Source: Caldicellulosiruptor morganii
GTDB taxonomy: Bacteria; Bacillota; Thermoanaerobacteria; Caldicellulosiruptorales; Caldicellulosiruptoraceae
Length of the DNA stretch: 64,000 nucleotides
NCBI RefSeq assembly: GCF_026810225.1
Contig: NZ_CP113865.1
Coordinates: 1,136,001 to 1,200,000 of the forward strand
Direction of reading: 5' to 3'
The notes below the pieces were generated by a model that was given only the letters and a program-made list of their open reading frames with translations, searched no databases and was not told the origin of the DNA. The translations under genes and the position numbers were made by a program. Position 1 is the stretch's first letter. Every line of letters begins with the position of its first letter. This document shows, piece by piece, positions 61,437 to 64,000 of this stretch.

Positions 61437-61623
61437 CCCATTTGTCGTAATTTTTGCTCCTTTGATTCTAACATAATTCTATAAAAATTTGTACTACATA
61501 TATTTTTATGTTTATTTATTCAATTCTAATTTTATATTTATACTTCTTCATAAAGAAAAAAGGCTTTTTACACCAGAATCAAAATTTATATGATATTAAT
61601 TGCAAACACATACTAGCTGTCCT

Positions 61624-63012
61624 TTAGTAAAAATAAAAAAGTGTTTCAGTTTTATCGAAAGGATTTCTAAAAATTAACTCTTTGTATAACATGTGAATGC
61701 CATCTAAGGAATAAATAAGTTGTTTGTCAGGGAAACTATAGCATTTATAAGCTAAATGAAGATTGTCGGTATTTGTGTATATATCTTTTTCATCAAAACA
61801 CATTTTGCAAGTAATCATATAGTTTTCAAAAATATTTATTTTAATAACGTTTTCTTTTTCTTTAAATTCAAAATAATAATCTTTTTTGTCAATGCATTTT
61901 CCAATATATAAGATTGAAATTTTAGAACAATATGGACTTATTCTGCTAACTATTACAACATAAAATAAATTTTCATCAATTAATTTTCCATAATCTAATA
62001 TTCTTTCTTTTACAAAAATTGAGTCACTTATAATTCTTTCATTAAGTCTGCAGATAATTTCTTTTTTTTCGACACCCTTGTTTGAAACCTTTACTTTTAT
62101 AAGTTCTGACTTATTTTCTGTAGTAAAAGTTTTTATATAAAAATACTCATCATTTTCAAACCACCGACAGTCGGTTAGAATAACAGCTTGAAAATCAGTT
62201 TTTTCAAAACAATATTTTTCAAAACTTAAATTACAGTTTGAAATATCTTCTAAAAATTTTTCAAGAGGATAGATTATCATAGTTTGTTTAACAGAAAAAT
62301 CTGTATGGTCAAAATTTTTGCCTTTCTCTTGTATAGCTTCAAAGATAATATCAAATTTTTCAGAATCACCAATTCTGCCAGTTTCAAATAAAATATATTT
62401 TCCACGTAGCAGTGTAGTTTTACTCAAATTAAGCTTTCTTATAATCTTTTCAGAAATATATGAAAGATCATAAATTTTTTCTAATAAAAAATCAAAGAAA
62501 AAAAGAAATGATTTTGACTTTCTATAATTAATTGATTTTGTTTGTACTTCTAATGTAAAAATAGAATATCTATCATCTAAAATTTTTGTTTGACAAAAAA
62601 ATTCATTTTGCCCTGAAAACTTATCAAGTTCAACTAATGAGTTATAAGGTAATTTTATTTCATACAAATTTTCCTCAATGTGATTTAGAACATCTATCTT
62701 TAATATAGAAAAAGTGGATAAACTATAATTTATAGATAATCCATAAACAACTTTCTTTAACCTATCAATTCCAATAATATCATCTAATGATGTTTTTAAT
62801 TTATAATCACTTAACAAATGAAGATATTTATCTTTCTCAAGGGAATATAAAAGTAAGTTTGTAATTTTTGAGTTAGAATTTTCCTCTCTTGTTGCTATAA
62901 ACAAAGTTTCTTTGTGATATAAGAGCCTTAAGTTGTAATGTTTTTTTAGTGGATTTTCTGATAGTACAATTTGGGGCTCAAACAAGTGTCCCATAAAAGT
63001 TATTTTATGCAC
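61624..63012 (-). CDS. Hypothetical protein next to the peptide cluster
   Basis: I do not recognise this 462-residue protein. The GTG start at 63012 has GAGGTG seven bases upstream. It lacks a signal peptide and membrane segments. It is rich in Lys, Ile, Phe, Tyr and Glu, with many short alternating strands (for example YFYIKTFTTENKSELIKVKV and ILYIGKCIDKKDYYFEFKEK), which suggests a beta-propeller-like or other all-beta fold. It lies on the strand opposite to the peptide genes, with its 3' end 43 bases from the insertion element. It may be an unrelated neighbour. Confidence 0.6.
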   Translation of the reverse strand: MHKITFMGHLFEPQIVLSENPLKKHYNLRLLYHKETLFIATREENSNSKITNLLLYSLEKDKYLHLLSDYKLKTSLDDIIGIDRLKKVVYGLSINYSLSTFSILKIDVLNHIEENLYEIKLPYNSLVELDKFSGQNEFFCQTKILDDRYSIFTLEVQTKSINYRKSKSFLFFFDFLLEKIYDLSYISEKIIRKLNLSKTTLLRGKYILFETGRIGDSEKFDIIFEAIQEKGKNFDHTDFSVKQTMIIYPLEKFLEDISNCNLSFEKYCFEKTDFQAVILTDCRWFENDEYFYIKTFTTENKSELIKVKVSNKGVEKKEIICRLNERIISDSIFVKERILDYGKLIDENLFYVVIVSRISPYCSKISILYIGKCIDKKDYYFEFKEKENVIKINIFENYMITCKMCFDEKDIYTNTDNLHLAYKCYSFPDKQLIYSLDGIHMLYKELIFRNPFDKTETLFYFY

Positions 63013-63096
63013 TTATTGACACCTCACAAAAATAGGTAATATTTTTAATAAAACATTTGATACTCGTGATATTTCGTAATATAGAAAAGGTTAAAA

Positions 63097-63140
63097 TAAG
63101 GGGTTACCTACTTTCATTTTAAGATAACCCCTTAGTTTTT
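63097..63140. terminator. Rho-independent terminator downstream of the secreted-protein gene
   Basis: TAAGGGGTTA pairs perfectly with TAACCCCTTA around an 18-base loop. It is followed by TTATTTTAAC on the minus strand and GTTTTTATC on the plus strand. It should end the minus-strand gene 63183-64000. Confidence 0.75.
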
Positions 63141-63182
63141 ATCAAGTTATTTCATTAATTTTATAAGTTTGCAATAAACTAG

Positions 63183-64000
63183 TTAATTTGGATAAAACAT
63201 ATGCGCAGGGGCATGTTTTGTAGCAGTAAGCATGCCATGATAATGAGGAAAATAAAAAGGACTATTTTGATGTGGAGGATCTTTTTGATATTTACCATGT
63301 GTCGATATAGCTAATGTTCGAGCGAGATCCTCTGTTCTGCAAAAAACATTATAATCATATTTTGCTTTTTCTTCATCTCCTTGAAGTTGCAAGACTAGGT
63401 CTGCCATTCTCACTCGAATTATTGCTTCTTCTTTACTAATGGCAGGTCCTACAAAGACTTTTCCGAATCTTATAACAGACATATAATAATCATATGTTTG
63501 TTTTGTTTTTATTTTGTCTAAAACTTTATTAACTACAACGTAAGTATAACCACCAATCACAATTGCAGATAGTGAAGCTAACAAAATTGCAATTAGAACT
63601 TCACTTAATTCTAAAGCAATAGGCAAGGCAATTACAAACTGTGCCGAAACAGTATCAGAATCACCAATATTATACTCCTCTTTTGTTTTTTCATCAATTA
63701 GCTTTGCCTTTAAATTTTCACCATCAAAGTATTCTACTTTTACAGAAAAGTTTCTTTCTTCATTTAGACTTGAATTGTCCAAACTTTTATCAAACTTTTT
63801 AGTGTTAAGTGGCTTGACTTTTAATTTTATCTCATTTGTATCTTTGTCAAACGTAGCAATATACTTATATCCTTCGTACTCTGCTTCTGCTCTCTTGATT
63901 TTTTTATCGGCATCGTAGATTTTTATTTTATCTTTCCAAACATCATATTTTGGTTTTGCAAAGCTGACAGAATTGATAGGCAAAAAGGTTAATATAAAGC
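63183..64000 (-). CDS. Secreted or membrane-linked toxin-like protein, N terminus outside the window
   Basis: The frame is open to the window edge and reads FILTFLPINSVSFAKPKYD at its visible start, which looks like the end of a signal peptide with cleavage after SFA. The next ~110 residues are beta-rich and charged (GYKYIATFDKDTNEIKLKV). A long hydrophobic stretch (about residues 113-150, with VIALPIALELSEVLIAILLA inside it) follows. The C terminus is rich in His, Pro and aromatic residues (HGKYQKDPPHQNSPFYFPHY, then HAPAHMFYPN), which resembles C-terminal domains of polymorphic-toxin-like secreted proteins. Function and family are uncertain. Confidence 0.6.
   Translation of the reverse strand, partial: FILTFLPINSVSFAKPKYDVWKDKIKIYDADKKIKRAEAEYEGYKYIATFDKDTNEIKLKVKPLNTKKFDKSLDNSSLNEERNFSVKVEYFDGENLKAKLIDEKTKEEYNIGDSDTVSAQFVIALPIALELSEVLIAILLASLSAIVIGGYTYVVVNKVLDKIKTKQTYDYYMSVIRFGKVFVGPAISKEEAIIRVRMADLVLQLQGDEEKAKYDYNVFCRTEDLARTLAISTHGKYQKDPPHQNSPFYFPHYHGMLTATKHAPAHMFYPN

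Larger units (their letters stand above)
59646..61580 (-). mobile_element. IS1182-like insertion sequence, about 1.94 kb
   Basis: Terminal inverted repeats GATTCTAGTGTAAAAA (59646-59661) and, on the other strand, GATTCTGGTGTAAAAA (61580-61565) match at 15 of 16 positions. Between them are two minus-strand transposase frames. An inner TAGAATC at 59670-59676 mirrors the left end. The element interrupts the radical SAM gene. Intact ends suggest a fairly recent insertion. Confidence 0.85.

Overview
The window is AT-rich, low-GC Firmicutes-type chromosomal DNA: many TTG/GTG starts, strong GGAGG-type ribosome sites, sigma-A promoters of the TTGAAN-N16/17-TATAAT type, and ATGA overlaps within operons. 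The gene set (pyruvate phosphate dikinase, a fused phosphoglycerate kinase-triosephosphate isomerase, NADH:rubredoxin oxidoreductase plus flavodiiron protein, uronate isomerase, single-chain glycyl-tRNA synthetase) suggests an anaerobic, probably thermophilic, plant-sugar-fermenting clostridial relative. Caldicellulosiruptor is my best guess, made without any database search. No rRNA, tRNA or CRISPR array was seen.

1-8282 is a purine operon (purQ end, purL, purF, purM, purN, purH, purD), followed by a very short rubredoxin gene with a TTG start (8362-8520). 8630-18545 holds an unknown protein, DNA polymerase I, dephospho-CoA kinase, a membrane-anchored lytic transglycosylase and uvrB-uvrA, with a LexA-like box at the uvrB promoter. 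18589-20991 (minus strand) is an oxygen-detoxification pair, the rubredoxin oxidoreductase and flavodiiron protein, which the rubredoxin probably links. 21142-24362 has an anchored transthyretin-like protein, an AEC transporter and guaA. 24445-31191 is a complete F-type ATP synthase operon with an AtpI-like leader gene and a hairpin between subunits c and b. 31236-41578 is housekeeping: a zinc-ribbon protein, a DUF5685/J-domain pair, an M16 peptidase, dut, ymxH-like and DivIVA-like genes, an Lrp regulator with an aminotransferase, an RluA-type synthase, era, recO and glyS. 41692-53154 is central carbon metabolism: ppdK, then cggR-gap-pgk/tpi-gpmI-eno with regulatory hairpins, then uxaC, whose promoter lies inside the eno terminator.

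53307-64000 is accessory DNA. It starts with an autoregulated VapBC-type toxin-antitoxin pair. Next comes a broken ribosomally made peptide (RiPP) locus crowded with mobile-element remains. Its parts are a C39 peptidase stump behind a consensus promoter, a BtrH-like gene behind four TTTAAC/T repeats spaced exactly 11 bp, a 44-residue precursor ending in SGCGCGGLCR, an ABC exporter (ATPase and FtsX-type permease) and a radical SAM maturase. The maturase is cut off at residue 261 by a 1.9-kb IS1182-like element whose inverted repeat supplies the stop codon. That element splits its transposase at an A-AAA-AAG slippery heptamer. An IS256-type transposase relic and an integrase-type relic sit inside or beside the locus. 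Beyond it are an unrecognised 462-residue protein and a secreted, toxin-like protein that runs off the window edge.

The most interesting system is this putative Cys-rich, radical-SAM-modified peptide cluster with its two-layer promoter arrangement. Precursor, BtrH-like protein and exporter look intact, while maturase and protease are truncated.
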